Positions 7,505 through 15,500 of a stretch of 64,000 nucleotides of DNA are shown here, one piece after another. The stretch lies in contig JAQQAS010000064.1 in the NCBI GenBank assembly GCA_028532815.1, positions 1 through 64,000 on the forward strand, read 5' to 3'. The notes under the pieces were generated by a model. It was given only the letters and a program-made list of their open reading frames with translations. It ran no database searches and was not told the origin of the DNA. Within the stretch, counting starts at the first letter, position 1; every line of letters begins with the position of its first letter. The DNA is from Pleomorphochaeta sp. (GTDB lineage Bacteria > Spirochaetota > Spirochaetia > Sphaerochaetales > Sphaerochaetaceae). Both the position numbers and the translations under genes were made by a program.

Positions 7505-8785
7505 TTAACTTATTAAGTTTGGTAAGAATGTAATTAGCTCTGGGATAAAGAAACTAATTATTACAATCACTACAACCGAGAGAATATATGGGATTAATGG
7601 TTTAACAACCTTGTCAATTGGTAGTTTTGCAACTCCACAGGATACGAAGAGGAAAGAGCCAACTGGAGGTGTGATTGCTCCAACTTGCATTAGTATTACT
7701 AAAATAACACCATAGAAAACAGGATCAAAACCAAATTGTGTTCCTATTGTTAAAATCGTTGTTGATAACATTGCAATTAATACAGTTGGATCTAAGAACA
7801 TACCTAGAATTACAATTATCATCATTAAGAATAGGGTACCTAGATATTTATTTCCAATAGTATTTACAACAAAGGATGCTACAGAGTTTTGGAATCTCAT
7901 TCTAACTAATACATTTGAAAGGGCACCAGCTGCAGATATAGTTACCATAACAACAGCTGTTGTAATTGCACTTTTAATAAGTATTTCAGGTAAATCTGAT
8001 ATTTTTAATTTCTTAGTAAATACAAAACCATATAATAAACCATAAGCAATAGCTAAAACACCTGCTTCTGTTGCTGTAACAATTCCACTAACAATTCCGA
8101 CAATAATAATTAATGGCATTAATAGAGCACCGATAGATTCTTTTAAACTAAATAAAAGAACTTTCATTGAGAATTTATGAGTTGGAATATCATATTTTCT
8201 TCTACCATATTCCCATCTATTTACACCCATTTGAATAGCTGCAATAGCAAGACCTGGGATTATTCCACCTAGGAAAAGCTTACTAACAGGGATTTCTGTG
8301 TAGAAGGAATATAGAATCATAGCAATACTTGGGGGTATAATAGGGCTTAGCATTGAAGAACCAGCTGTAACTGCAACAGCATAATCTGTATCATATCCTT
8401 GTTTCTCCATAGCAGGAATTAACATACCACCTATAGCAGAAGCATCTGCTATCCCAGAACCTTGGATTCCTCCAAAGAACATAGAAGCTAAAATATTAAC
8501 ATGTCCAAGTCCACCTTTGAATTGACCAACTAACGCATCAGATAATGAAACAATTTTATCTGTTATATCTGCTTTGTTCATTATATTTCCAGCCACAATG
8601 AAGAAAGGTATGGCCATTAATGAAAATGAATTAACACTACCAAACATTTTGATTACAACTAGATTTAAAGGAAGATCCATAATTAACATAAAGGTAGCTG
8701 TTGTTGTAATTAAAGCAATATAAATGGGAAAACCAATAAATATTAATACTAATAATAGTGCAAAAATTGCGAATATCTGAGCCAT
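7505..8785 (-). CDS. dctM: TRAP transporter large permease (DctM)
   Basis: A 426-residue inner-membrane protein with about 12 hydrophobic segments. It is the ion-coupled transport subunit of the TRAP family. Typical features are the early FPIYIAL segment, the GGIQGSGIADASAIG stretch and the AITPPVGSFLF segment near the C-terminus. Its ATG overlaps the dctQ stop (TAATG), so the two are translationally coupled. Confidence 0.93.
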   Translation of the reverse strand: MAQIFAIFALLLVLIFIGFPIYIALITTTATFMLIMDLPLNLVVIKMFGSVNSFSLMAIPFFIVAGNIMNKADITDKIVSLSDALVGQFKGGLGHVNILASMFFGGIQGSGIADASAIGGMLIPAMEKQGYDTDYAVAVTAGSSMLSPIIPPSIAMILYSFYTEIPVSKLFLGGIIPGLAIAAIQMGVNRWEYGRRKYDIPTHKFSMKVLLFSLKESIGALLMPLIIIVGIVSGIVTATEAGVLAIAYGLLYGFVFTKKLKISDLPEILIKSAITTAVVMVTISAAGALSNVLVRMRFQNSVASFVVNTIGNKYLGTLFLMMIIVILGMFLDPTVLIAMLSTTILTIGTQFGFDPVFYGVILVILMQVGAITPPVGSFLFVSCGVAKLPIDKVVKPLIPYILSVVVIVIISFFIPELITFLPNLIS

Positions 8786-9300
8786 TATTTATCTCCTTCT
8801 TTTTTTGTAGTTCCAAGTAAAATTTCTGAATAATTTGAGCCATATATTAGTTTTAATATATATTCAAAAATACAGAAGCAACTTCCAATTGGAATAGATA
8901 GATAAAAAATTGCCATGGATATATTAATATTTTGAAGCATACTATTTATATTAGTTAGTGCATATTTAAATCCTTGAATTGTTATAATCATGAATATTCC
9001 AATTACAATTAAGTCTGTAATCAATTGGATTATAAAAAGAACTCTTTTGCTTTTAATTCTATTTAAGAAATAATCTACAAAAAAGTGTGCATTTTCTTTA
9101 ATTCCTAAACTTATTCCTAAGTAAATTATCCAAATGCTACTTAGTCTAATTATTTCGTCACCCCAAGCAAATGGTCTTACAGACAAAAATGTAAAGTATC
9201 TAAGTATTATTTGAACTAAACAAAGAAGTATAGTCATTGAAGAAATCGATATTAGTAATATTGATCTAAGTTGGTTGAATAACTTATAAATTTGCTTCAT
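8785..9300 (-). CDS. dctQ: TRAP transporter small permease (DctQ)
   Basis: A 171-residue membrane protein with four hydrophobic segments and the family-typical WGDEIIRLSSIW region near residue 47, where the cytoplasmic loop meets helix 2. It is the first gene of the minus-strand operon. Its promoter and an 11+1+11 operator palindrome lie directly upstream. Confidence 0.87.
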   Translation of the reverse strand: MKQIYKLFNQLRSILLISISSMTILLCLVQIILRYFTFLSVRPFAWGDEIIRLSSIWIIYLGISLGIKENAHFFVDYFLNRIKSKRVLFIIQLITDLIVIGIFMIITIQGFKYALTNINSMLQNINISMAIFYLSIPIGSCFCIFEYILKLIYGSNYSEILLGTTKKEGDK

Positions 9301-9320
9301 TTTGCCCTCATAATATTTTA

Positions 9321-9343
9321 TTTTGTAAAAGTCTTTTACAAAA
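9321..9343. promoter_or_regulatory. Operator palindrome at the dctQ transcription start
   Basis: TTTTGTAAAAG and CTTTTACAAAA form a perfect 23-bp palindrome with a single central base (9332). It covers the expected transcription start of the dct promoter, so a bound repressor would block it. The divergent ROK protein is the obvious candidate, by context only. Confidence 0.65.
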
Positions 9344-9347
9344 GATT

Positions 9348-9375
9348 ATTATATATTCTTTCTAATATATGTCAA
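9348..9375 (-). promoter_or_regulatory. Promoter of the dctQ-dctM-dehydrogenase-dctP operon
   Basis: On the minus strand, TTGACA (9370-9375) and TATAAT (9348-9353) both match the sigma-70 consensus perfectly, with a 16-bp spacer. Transcription should begin near 9341, at the edge of the palindrome. The rest of 9376-9485 is AT-rich with nothing else recognised. Confidence 0.8.
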
Positions 9376-9485
9376 TGAATATTTAAATGTTTATATAAAA
9401 AAATATTGAATAAGTGTTTTTTATGCTGAAAAATGCCTTTAATAGATATTTGAAAGACATATGAGTAATATAAATATTCTTATGC

Positions 9486-9514
9486 TTGTTTTTCAATAAA
9501 TATCACTATATAAT
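9486..9514 (+). promoter_or_regulatory. Candidate promoter of the ROK regulator gene
   Basis: TTGTTT (9486-9491), a 17-bp spacer and a perfect TATAAT (9509-9514) point rightward to the ROK gene starting at 9611. The expected start near 9521 leaves a leader of about 90 nt that contains the TTGACA/TGTCAA palindromes. Confidence 0.55.
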
Positions 9515-9553
9515 TTTTCCCTGTTGTTTTAGATAAAATAAATAATATTTTAC

Positions 9554-9580
9554 TTGACATATTGTCAAATAAGATGACAA
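9554..9580. promoter_or_regulatory. Overlapping palindromic half-sites before the ROK gene
   Basis: TTGACA-TAT-TGTCAA (9554-9568) is a perfect palindrome. A further TGACAA (9575-9580) forms a second inverted pair with TTGTCA (9562-9567). Placed 31-57 bp before the start codon, the cluster is a candidate autoregulatory operator. It differs from the palindrome at 9321. Confidence 0.5.
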
Positions 9581-9610
9581 AATATTAAATCGTTGTTGGA
9601 GTTTTAAGAA

Positions 9611-10792
9611 ATGAAAAATGAAGAAGTTGAATTAATAAATTGTAAAGATGTATTAAAATGTGTTGAAACTTTAGAACATCCTTCTAGAGCAGACATAGCA
9701 AAACATTTAGGCCTCAGTAGAACAACTTCTTCCTATAATATAAATAAACTTATGGAATTATCCTTAGTTAAAGAGTGTGAATCTAGTTTATCAAAGAGAG
9801 GTAGACCTGGAAAACCAATAGTTTTAAATGATGAAAAATGGTATGCACTTGGAGCTTGTTTTGCTAATAATTCTCTTTATTTTACAGTACTAGATTTAAA
9901 TGGAAAAATCATTGATAAAAAGTCAGTAAATATTGAGCCTATAACTTTTGATAGATTTTATAAAATATTAACTAAGAATATTAAATATTTTTTTGACAAA
10001 TATTCTGATAATATTCTACCTGCAATTGGAATTGGAAGTCCCGGTGTTATTGATCCAAAAACTGGAGCTATTGTTAAGGCTGTTGATTTAGGATGGTACA
10101 ATATTCCTTTGAAACAATTATTGAGTGAAAATTTTAACTTACCAATTTTTATCAATAATAGATATAGAACTATGGGTTTAGCAGAAGTAAAACAAGGTTT
10201 AGGCAAAGGTTATGATAACCTTATTTTCATAGGTATAGGTAATGGTTTTGGAACTGCATTTTTCTTAGATGGAAAATTAGTATTATCTACAAATATTCAC
10301 ACAGGTGGTATTGGACATATTGTTGTAGACCCTAATGGTCCATATTGTAGATGTGGTAAAAAAGGATGTTTATATACTGTAGGATCTTTAGCTGTTTTAG
10401 AAGAAACAGCAAAGACTTTACTAGATTTACCGCATGAAAAATCAATTCTTGATGATAAAGATAATATCTCAATGGTAAATATTATGGATGCTGCCAATAA
10501 AGGTGATAATCTTGCAATGGATTGTGTAAGAAAAGTAGCTGATCCTTTACGTGTTGTTATTGAAGATTTAATAAACATTATCAACCCAGAGAGAATTATA
10601 ATTGGTGGACCTATGGGTATTTATGGTGATTATTACTGTAAGTATGTTAGTGAGAAAATTGCTGATTTTTATAATACAACTGATATATCCATTGTCCAAA
10701 CTGAAATTGATTACTTTGGTGGTGCTATTGGAGCAGCTTATCAAGTATTAGAAAATAAATTAGAACTTGTTTTAAATAAAGAAATAGATTAA
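9611..10792 (+). CDS. ROK-family transcriptional regulator
   Basis: A 393-residue repressor of the NagC/Mlc/XylR type. An N-terminal winged helix-turn-helix (about 22-52) is followed by a sugar-kinase-like ROK domain. The zinc motif is intact (His 236, CRCGKKGC at 246-253). The kinase catalytic Asp of the usual NDA motif is replaced (INNRYRTMGLAE at 181-192, Arg 184), so the domain should sense sugar rather than phosphorylate it. It is divergent from the TRAP operon and followed after 19 bases by a second dehydrogenase; it probably represses both sides. Confidence 0.88.
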   Translation: MKNEEVELINCKDVLKCVETLEHPSRADIAKHLGLSRTTSSYNINKLMELSLVKECESSLSKRGRPGKPIVLNDEKWYALGACFANNSLYFTVLDLNGKIIDKKSVNIEPITFDRFYKILTKNIKYFFDKYSDNILPAIGIGSPGVIDPKTGAIVKAVDLGWYNIPLKQLLSENFNLPIFINNRYRTMGLAEVKQGLGKGYDNLIFIGIGNGFGTAFFLDGKLVLSTNIHTGGIGHIVVDPNGPYCRCGKKGCLYTVGSLAVLEETAKTLLDLPHEKSILDDKDNISMVNIMDAANKGDNLAMDCVRKVADPLRVVIEDLINIINPERIIIGGPMGIYGDYYCKYVSEKIADFYNTTDISIVQTEIDYFGGAIGAAYQVLENKLELVLNKEID

Positions 10793-10811
10793 TTAAATAT
10801 TGGAGATTTTT

Positions 10812-11891
10812 ATGCCAGAATTTCAGAAAAGTGATGGACAAAATTATGCACCTAAAGGTATTAGTAATATAGTTTGTGATAAAGGTGAGTTTATTGTAGG
10901 TGTATGTAGAATGGATCATGGACACATTTATGGTATGTGTAATGGACTTTTAGAAGCTGGTGCTCAGATTGGGTATGTTTATGATAAAGATCCTAAAAAG
11001 ATTGAAGCTTTTCTAAAATCTTTCCCAGATGCAAAAGTTGTAGACAATCAAGAGGCTCTATTAGATAATCCTAAAATTAATTTAATTGCAACTTCAGCTA
11101 TTCCAAATGAAAGGTTTGAAATTGGGTTAAAAACTTTAGATAGAGGAAAAGATTTCTTTTCTGATAAACCACCTTTTACTACTATGGAACAACTCGATTT
11201 AGCAAAAGCTAAGGTAAAAGAAACTAAGTTAAAATGGTTTGTTTATTACAGTGAAAGATTACATGTTGAAGCTGCTGTTTATGCTGGTAATCTCATTGAA
11301 GAGGGAAGAATTGGTGAGGTTGTTAGCATTAAAGGTTGGGGGCCTCACAGATTAGATAAAAAAAATAGACCTAATTGGTTTTTTAATAAGGAACAATATG
11401 GTGGTATCATTGTTGATATTGGATCCCACCAATTAGAGCAGGCTCTTTATTATGCTAAAGCAAAAGATGCGAAATTAATTTCATCTAGGGTTGGAAATTT
11501 AAAAAATAGTGAGTATCCACTATTAGAAGATTATGGAGATGCAACTTATATAACAGATAACAATATTCCTTGCTACATCTCTGTAGACTGGTTCACTCCT
11601 GATGGGCTTTCAACTTGGGGTGATGGTAGATTAATTATTTCTGGAACTAAAGGTTATATAGAAATTAGAAAATATCTTGATGTTGCTGCTTCTAAGGAAA
11701 CTGATCATGTTATCGTTGTAGATGAAGAGAGTGAAAATCATTATTGTGTACATAATAAAGTTGGATTTCCTTTCTTTGGTCAAATGATAAGAGATTGTTT
11801 AGATAGAACCGAATTAGCTATTTCTCAAGAGCATACTTTTAAAGCCATTGAATTAGCAATAATTGCAGAAAATGAAGCTGTTGTTATGTAA
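10812..11891 (+). CDS. Gfo/Idh/MocA-family oxidoreductase (second copy type)
   Basis: About 359 residues from the ATG at 10812, which has GGAG seven bases upstream; the TTG at 10800 lies before that site and is unlikely. The nucleotide-binding start is the variant VGVCRMDHGH, and the EKP signature appears as SDKPP near 116-120. The C-terminal domain has DIGSHQLEQALYY. It is not closely similar to the dehydrogenase at 6333, so the pathway may use two sequential oxidoreductases or a dehydrogenase/isomerase pair. It is co-transcribed with the ROK gene. Confidence 0.83.
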   Translation: MPEFQKSDGQNYAPKGISNIVCDKGEFIVGVCRMDHGHIYGMCNGLLEAGAQIGYVYDKDPKKIEAFLKSFPDAKVVDNQEALLDNPKINLIATSAIPNERFEIGLKTLDRGKDFFSDKPPFTTMEQLDLAKAKVKETKLKWFVYYSERLHVEAAVYAGNLIEEGRIGEVVSIKGWGPHRLDKKNRPNWFFNKEQYGGIIVDIGSHQLEQALYYAKAKDAKLISSRVGNLKNSEYPLLEDYGDATYITDNNIPCYISVDWFTPDGLSTWGDGRLIISGTKGYIEIRKYLDVAASKETDHVIVVDEESENHYCVHNKVGFPFFGQMIRDCLDRTELAISQEHTFKAIELAIIAENEAVVM

Positions 11892-11947
11892 AAAGGTAAT
11901 ACAACAAAAATTAAATTAAAATAATTTTTATTAATTAAAAATATTTG

Positions 11948-11977
11948 ATTAAGCTTGCTTTTTGCAAGCTTAATTTT
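11948..11977 (+). terminator. Rho-independent terminator
   Basis: An 11-bp stem (11948-11958 with 11964-11974) with a five-T loop is followed by TTT. It ends the ROK-dehydrogenase unit. Confidence 0.75.
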
Positions 11978-12063
11978 ATCTTAAGAATATTTATAAAAAT
12001 CATAATTTCACCACATCTACTATTTATCTTTAAATAAGATTAATAACAAGGAAGAAATAAATT

Positions 12064-12603
12064 ATGAATAAAAAAATGATTTTATGTTGTATGATTTTAA
12101 GTGCTTTTTCTCTAGGCACTGTTTTTTCACAAGGGGTAAAAGAAGAAAGTGAATATAATTTAACTGTAAGTGAAAAGAATGATACTTTTGGCTCAACAGC
12201 AGCAAAGGAAAAGGAAAATTTATCATTAGAAGATATGCTAAGATATGCATTAGAAGATGAAAGGTTAGCATTAGCAGAGTATGAATATATTTTAAATGAA
12301 TTTAATGTTAGTAGACCTTTTATAAATATTATTGAAGCTGAAAAATCTCATGAACAAGCGCTCTTAAATTTATATGATTCTTATGATTTGGTTGTAGAAG
12401 ATTTTAATGGAGCTGATCATATAATATTACCTGATACTCTTTTGGAAATCTATAATATTGGTGTAGAGGCTGAAATAGCAAATATTGCTATGTATGATAA
12501 ATTTTTAAGCTATGAATTACCTAATGATGTGAGAGTAGTATTTGAATCTTTGAAAAATGGATCTATAAATCATCTTGCAGCTTTTTCAAAACAAATTCGT
12601 TAA
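12064..12603 (+). CDS. Exported ferritin-like (DUF2202-like) protein
   Basis: A 179-residue protein with a signal peptide ending FSQG, followed by a low-complexity acidic linker to about 55. The rest looks like the four-helix ferritin-like fold of DUF2202. Metal-ligand pattern residues are in DERLALAEYEY, EAEKSHEQ, GVEAEIANIAMY and a late NHLAAF, giving the E, ExxH, E, H series of diiron carriers. Role is unknown; periplasmic iron or oxidative-stress handling is conceivable. It is a single-gene unit preceded by AGGAAG. Confidence 0.65.
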   Translation: MNKKMILCCMILSAFSLGTVFSQGVKEESEYNLTVSEKNDTFGSTAAKEKENLSLEDMLRYALEDERLALAEYEYILNEFNVSRPFINIIEAEKSHEQALLNLYDSYDLVVEDFNGADHIILPDTLLEIYNIGVEAEIANIAMYDKFLSYELPNDVRVVFESLKNGSINHLAAFSKQIR

Positions 12604-12942
12604 CAGATGTATAAATTACACAAATAATAGATATGCGTGTAAAAATAAAAAATTTACTAAACAAAAAAATATTAAAATTAGTTATGTAATGTTAGTTATA
12701 TAATTTTTTAATATGAAAAAGATATTTATAATTCAAATCTTATATTTATTTTTAAGTGAGTTTTAATAAATTCTTACTTGATATAACATTATAGATTTTT
12801 AGGCATTATTTTATTTTTTAGATAATTGTTAAAATATTTCTTTTTTCAAAAAGTTTTCCATAATAAATTAAATTTTCTTTTTGACATACGTTTTAAATGG
12901 GTGTTCAATAAAAGGAGTGATATATTGTTTATGGAGGTTAAA
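12604..12942 (+). promoter_or_regulatory. Non-coding stretch before cstA, with a candidate promoter
   Basis: This 339-bp, extremely AT-rich stretch holds no supported gene. A perfect TTGACA (12881-12886) lies 17 bp before TTCAAT (12904-12909) and is the best promoter candidate for cstA. The upstream in-frame extension of cstA to 12826 lies across this promoter and has no ribosome site, so it is not translated in my view. Confidence 0.45.
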
Positions 12943-14676
12943 ATGGATGCTGTATTAATTATGGTTTTAGCATTTGTTGGCTATATTGTAGCTTACAGAT
13001 TGTATGGTAAATTCATAGGTAATAAAATTTTTGAATTATCAAAAAAGAATGTTACTCCTGCTAATGAATTTGAAGATGGTGTCGATTATGTACCTACTAA
13101 AAAAGGTATTATTTTTGGACACCATTTTACATCTATTGCTGGAACAGGCCCAATTGTTGGTCCTGCAATTGGTGTTATTTGGGGTTGGTTACCTGCTTTA
13201 ATTTGGGTTTTTGTTGGCTCAATTGTAATGGGAGCAGTACAAGACTTTTCCACATTAGTAATGTCACTTAGATCACAAGGTAAATCTATTTCTGAAATTG
13301 CCTCTCAATATATTAGTAAAAAAATTAGATTTGCATTTTTCTTAATCGTCTTTATTGAATTGTGGTTATTCTTAGCTATCTTGGGTATGATAATGGCTGT
13401 TATTTTTCATATGTATCCAGAAGCTGTTTTCCCTGTTTGGATGGAAATTCCGATTGCAATTACTTTAGGATATGCAGTTTATAAAAAGAGTAAGAATGTT
13501 ACAATTTCTACAGTAATTGCTGTTGTTGCAATGTATGTTACTGTTGTGCTTGGTCATGTTATTCCTTTAGATATGCCAAGTTTAGGTTCTATGCCAGCAA
13601 CAGGTGTTTGGACAATTATTTTATTTATTTATGCATTTATTGCATCAACATTGCCCGTTACAACTTTATTACAACCAAGAGACTATATTAATGCTTGGGA
13701 ATTATTTATTGCTATGGGCTTGTTAATCATAGGTGTTTTTGTATCTTCATTTAACGGTTTAACATTAGTAGCTCCAACTGTACAAGTTAATCCTGAAGGA
13801 GCTCCTTCACTTTGGCCATTCTTATTTATTACAATAGCTTGTGGAGCAATTTCTGGATTCCATGCAGTTGTTGCATCTGGTACAACTTCAAAACAAGTTG
13901 ATCAAGAACCTGATGCTGTTTTTGTTGGATATGGCTCAATGTTAATGGAAGGTGCTTTAGCTGTTTTAGTTATAGTTGCAACTACAGCAGGTATTGGTTT
14001 AGCTGCAAGAGGGGATGCTTCAACTTTATCTGGTGTTGCAAGATGGAGTGAACACTATTCATCTTGGAGTGCTGCTTCAGGGTTAGGTTCAAAAGTTGTT
14101 GCTTTTGTTGAAGGTTCAGCTAATATGATCAGTTATCTTGGTGTACCACAATATCTTGGATTAATTATAATGGGTGTTTTTGTAGCTTCATTTGCAGGTA
14201 CCTCTTTAGATACCACAACTAGATTACAAAGATATGTTATTCAAGAATTATTAGGTGCAAATAGAGTAGGTGCAGCAGAAGATAAATCTTTCTTTACCAA
14301 TAAATATGGTGCTACACTTTTAGCCTTATTAACAGCAGGTTTATTAGCTTTCTCAACTGGTGTTGATGGTAAAGGTGCATTAACACTTTGGCCATTATTT
14401 GGTGCAAATAACCAAACCTTAGCAGCTCTTGCCTTATTTACTGCTTCAGTATATTTAAAAAGACGTGGTGGTAGGAAATATCTTGTTTCTTTAATTCCTG
14501 CTGTCTTTATGTTGGTTATGACTTTGTGGGCACTTGTTGTTAACGAATTAACTTATATAAAAGGAAGTTCCTTCTTATTAGGTCTAGTTAACTTAATTAT
14601 TATTGTTATAGTAGTAATTGTATCAATTGAAAGTATTAAAGCTATTTTTGTTTCTAAAGAAGAAAAATTAGCTTAG
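12943..14676 (+). CDS. cstA: Carbon starvation protein A / pyruvate-type transporter (CstA)
   Basis: A 577-residue polytopic inner-membrane protein of the CstA/BtsT family, which takes up pyruvate or peptides. The hallmark GHHFTSIAGTGPIVGPAIG segment lies near residues 60-80, and DTTTRLQRYVIQE is in the second half. ATG 12943 has GGAGG five bases upstream; 39 upstream in-frame codons lack membrane character and were dropped. It stands as a separate transcription unit ended by a short hairpin. Confidence 0.92.
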   Translation: MDAVLIMVLAFVGYIVAYRLYGKFIGNKIFELSKKNVTPANEFEDGVDYVPTKKGIIFGHHFTSIAGTGPIVGPAIGVIWGWLPALIWVFVGSIVMGAVQDFSTLVMSLRSQGKSISEIASQYISKKIRFAFFLIVFIELWLFLAILGMIMAVIFHMYPEAVFPVWMEIPIAITLGYAVYKKSKNVTISTVIAVVAMYVTVVLGHVIPLDMPSLGSMPATGVWTIILFIYAFIASTLPVTTLLQPRDYINAWELFIAMGLLIIGVFVSSFNGLTLVAPTVQVNPEGAPSLWPFLFITIACGAISGFHAVVASGTTSKQVDQEPDAVFVGYGSMLMEGALAVLVIVATTAGIGLAARGDASTLSGVARWSEHYSSWSAASGLGSKVVAFVEGSANMISYLGVPQYLGLIIMGVFVASFAGTSLDTTTRLQRYVIQELLGANRVGAAEDKSFFTNKYGATLLALLTAGLLAFSTGVDGKGALTLWPLFGANNQTLAALALFTASVYLKRRGGRKYLVSLIPAVFMLVMTLWALVVNELTYIKGSSFLLGLVNLIIIVIVVIVSIESIKAIFVSKEEKLA

Positions 14677-14686
14677 TAATTATTAA

Positions 14687-14711
14687 AGGGTGTCTTTTGA
14701 CACCCTAATTT
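14687..14711 (+). terminator. Short terminator hairpin after cstA
   Basis: An 8-bp perfect stem (14687-14694 with 14699-14706) has a TTTT loop, followed by AATTT. The weak T-run may allow read-through into the next operon. Confidence 0.6.
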
Positions 14712-14746
14712 AAACAAACAATATATTACAAAATTTGGATGTGAGC

Positions 14747-15181
14747 GTGAAGAAAATAACAAAACAAATAAATACGATAACTTATATTAATTATTCACTA
14801 ACAATTCTTTTTTTAATATTAATCCTGATTTTTAAAAGCTATGGGAATAGAGAAGCAAATAGATTTAATTCAACATTTGTGTTAGTCAGTACGACTATCT
14901 TCTCAATAGCTTTACCTATTTTATTGAGAACTGGATATTATCAAAAAAGTATAAAGAATAAAGGATTGAAATTGTCTGAATATTTTAATTTTAAACTTTT
15001 ACTAAATATTAGTGTTTTTATAGGATCTCTTTTTGCCTTAATTGGATATTCCTATCCAATTTATAAATACCATTTATATCTTTCTGTTTTTGTTGGTCTT
15101 TGGGGAGTTTATTCAATTATTCCTTCAACAAAAATTATTGAAAAAGATTTTATTGCTTATAATATAGAGAGAGAAGAGTAG
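14747..15181 (+). CDS. Four-helix membrane protein of unknown function
   Basis: About 144 residues with four clear hydrophobic segments (roughly 12-30, 43-60, 82-100 and 108-125 from the GTG). I choose GTG 14747, which has GGA eight bases before it; TTG 14735 is an alternative. No family is recognised. It starts a three-gene unit: 5 bases separate it from a small conserved protein, which is followed by an ArsA/Get3-type ATPase. A membrane partner for that ATPase is a reasonable guess and no more. Confidence 0.6.
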   Translation: MKKITKQINTITYINYSLTILFLILILIFKSYGNREANRFNSTFVLVSTTIFSIALPILLRTGYYQKSIKNKGLKLSEYFNFKLLLNISVFIGSLFALIGYSYPIYKYHLYLSVFVGLWGVYSIIPSTKIIEKDFIAYNIEREE

Positions 15182-15186
15182 AGACT

Positions 15187-15474
15187 ATGAATGCATTAAG
15201 AAAAATATTTAAGGAAATAAAAGGATTTATTATCGGTTTTCACCAAGCATCCTTGTACAAGGCAACTAGCCAGATAGAGTATGAGGTTTCAGAAATGGAA
15301 AATTCTTTTACTCTAATGCTATTTGGTGGAGCTGTTGGAATTGCATCTCCACCATTGCCTGTGTGTTTAGAATTAATGCCGTACATGGAAAAAGATATTG
15401 AAAGAATGATCTTAAGGGCTTCTCAAACAGGTAACGGTCTAAGTGAGTTAGCAAGTATTATGGGTGAACCATAG
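15187..15474 (+). CDS. Small conserved protein paired with ArsA-type ATPase
   Basis: A 95-residue protein with an amphipathic N-terminus and a central hydrophobic patch (LMLFGGAVGIASPPLPVC). That patch is followed by LELMPYMEKDIERM. Small proteins with an FGD/GG-x-x-G-x-x-x-PP-x-x-LELLPY pattern occur next to single-domain ArsA ATPases in other anaerobes, as far as I recall; this association is from memory. Function is unknown. It sits 26 bp before the ATPase and is too short for a transporter by itself. Confidence 0.6.
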   Translation: MNALRKIFKEIKGFIIGFHQASLYKATSQIEYEVSEMENSFTLMLFGGAVGIASPPLPVCLELMPYMEKDIERMILRASQTGNGLSELASIMGEP

Positions 15475-15500
15475 AAATTATGAACTAAACGGTACAATAA

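Noticed and set aside
12826-12942. 39-codon N-terminal extension of CstA
   Set aside because: It crosses the likely promoter, has no ribosome site and gives a Phe/Lys-rich sequence unlike CstA N-termini, whereas ATG 12943 has GGAGG at ideal spacing.
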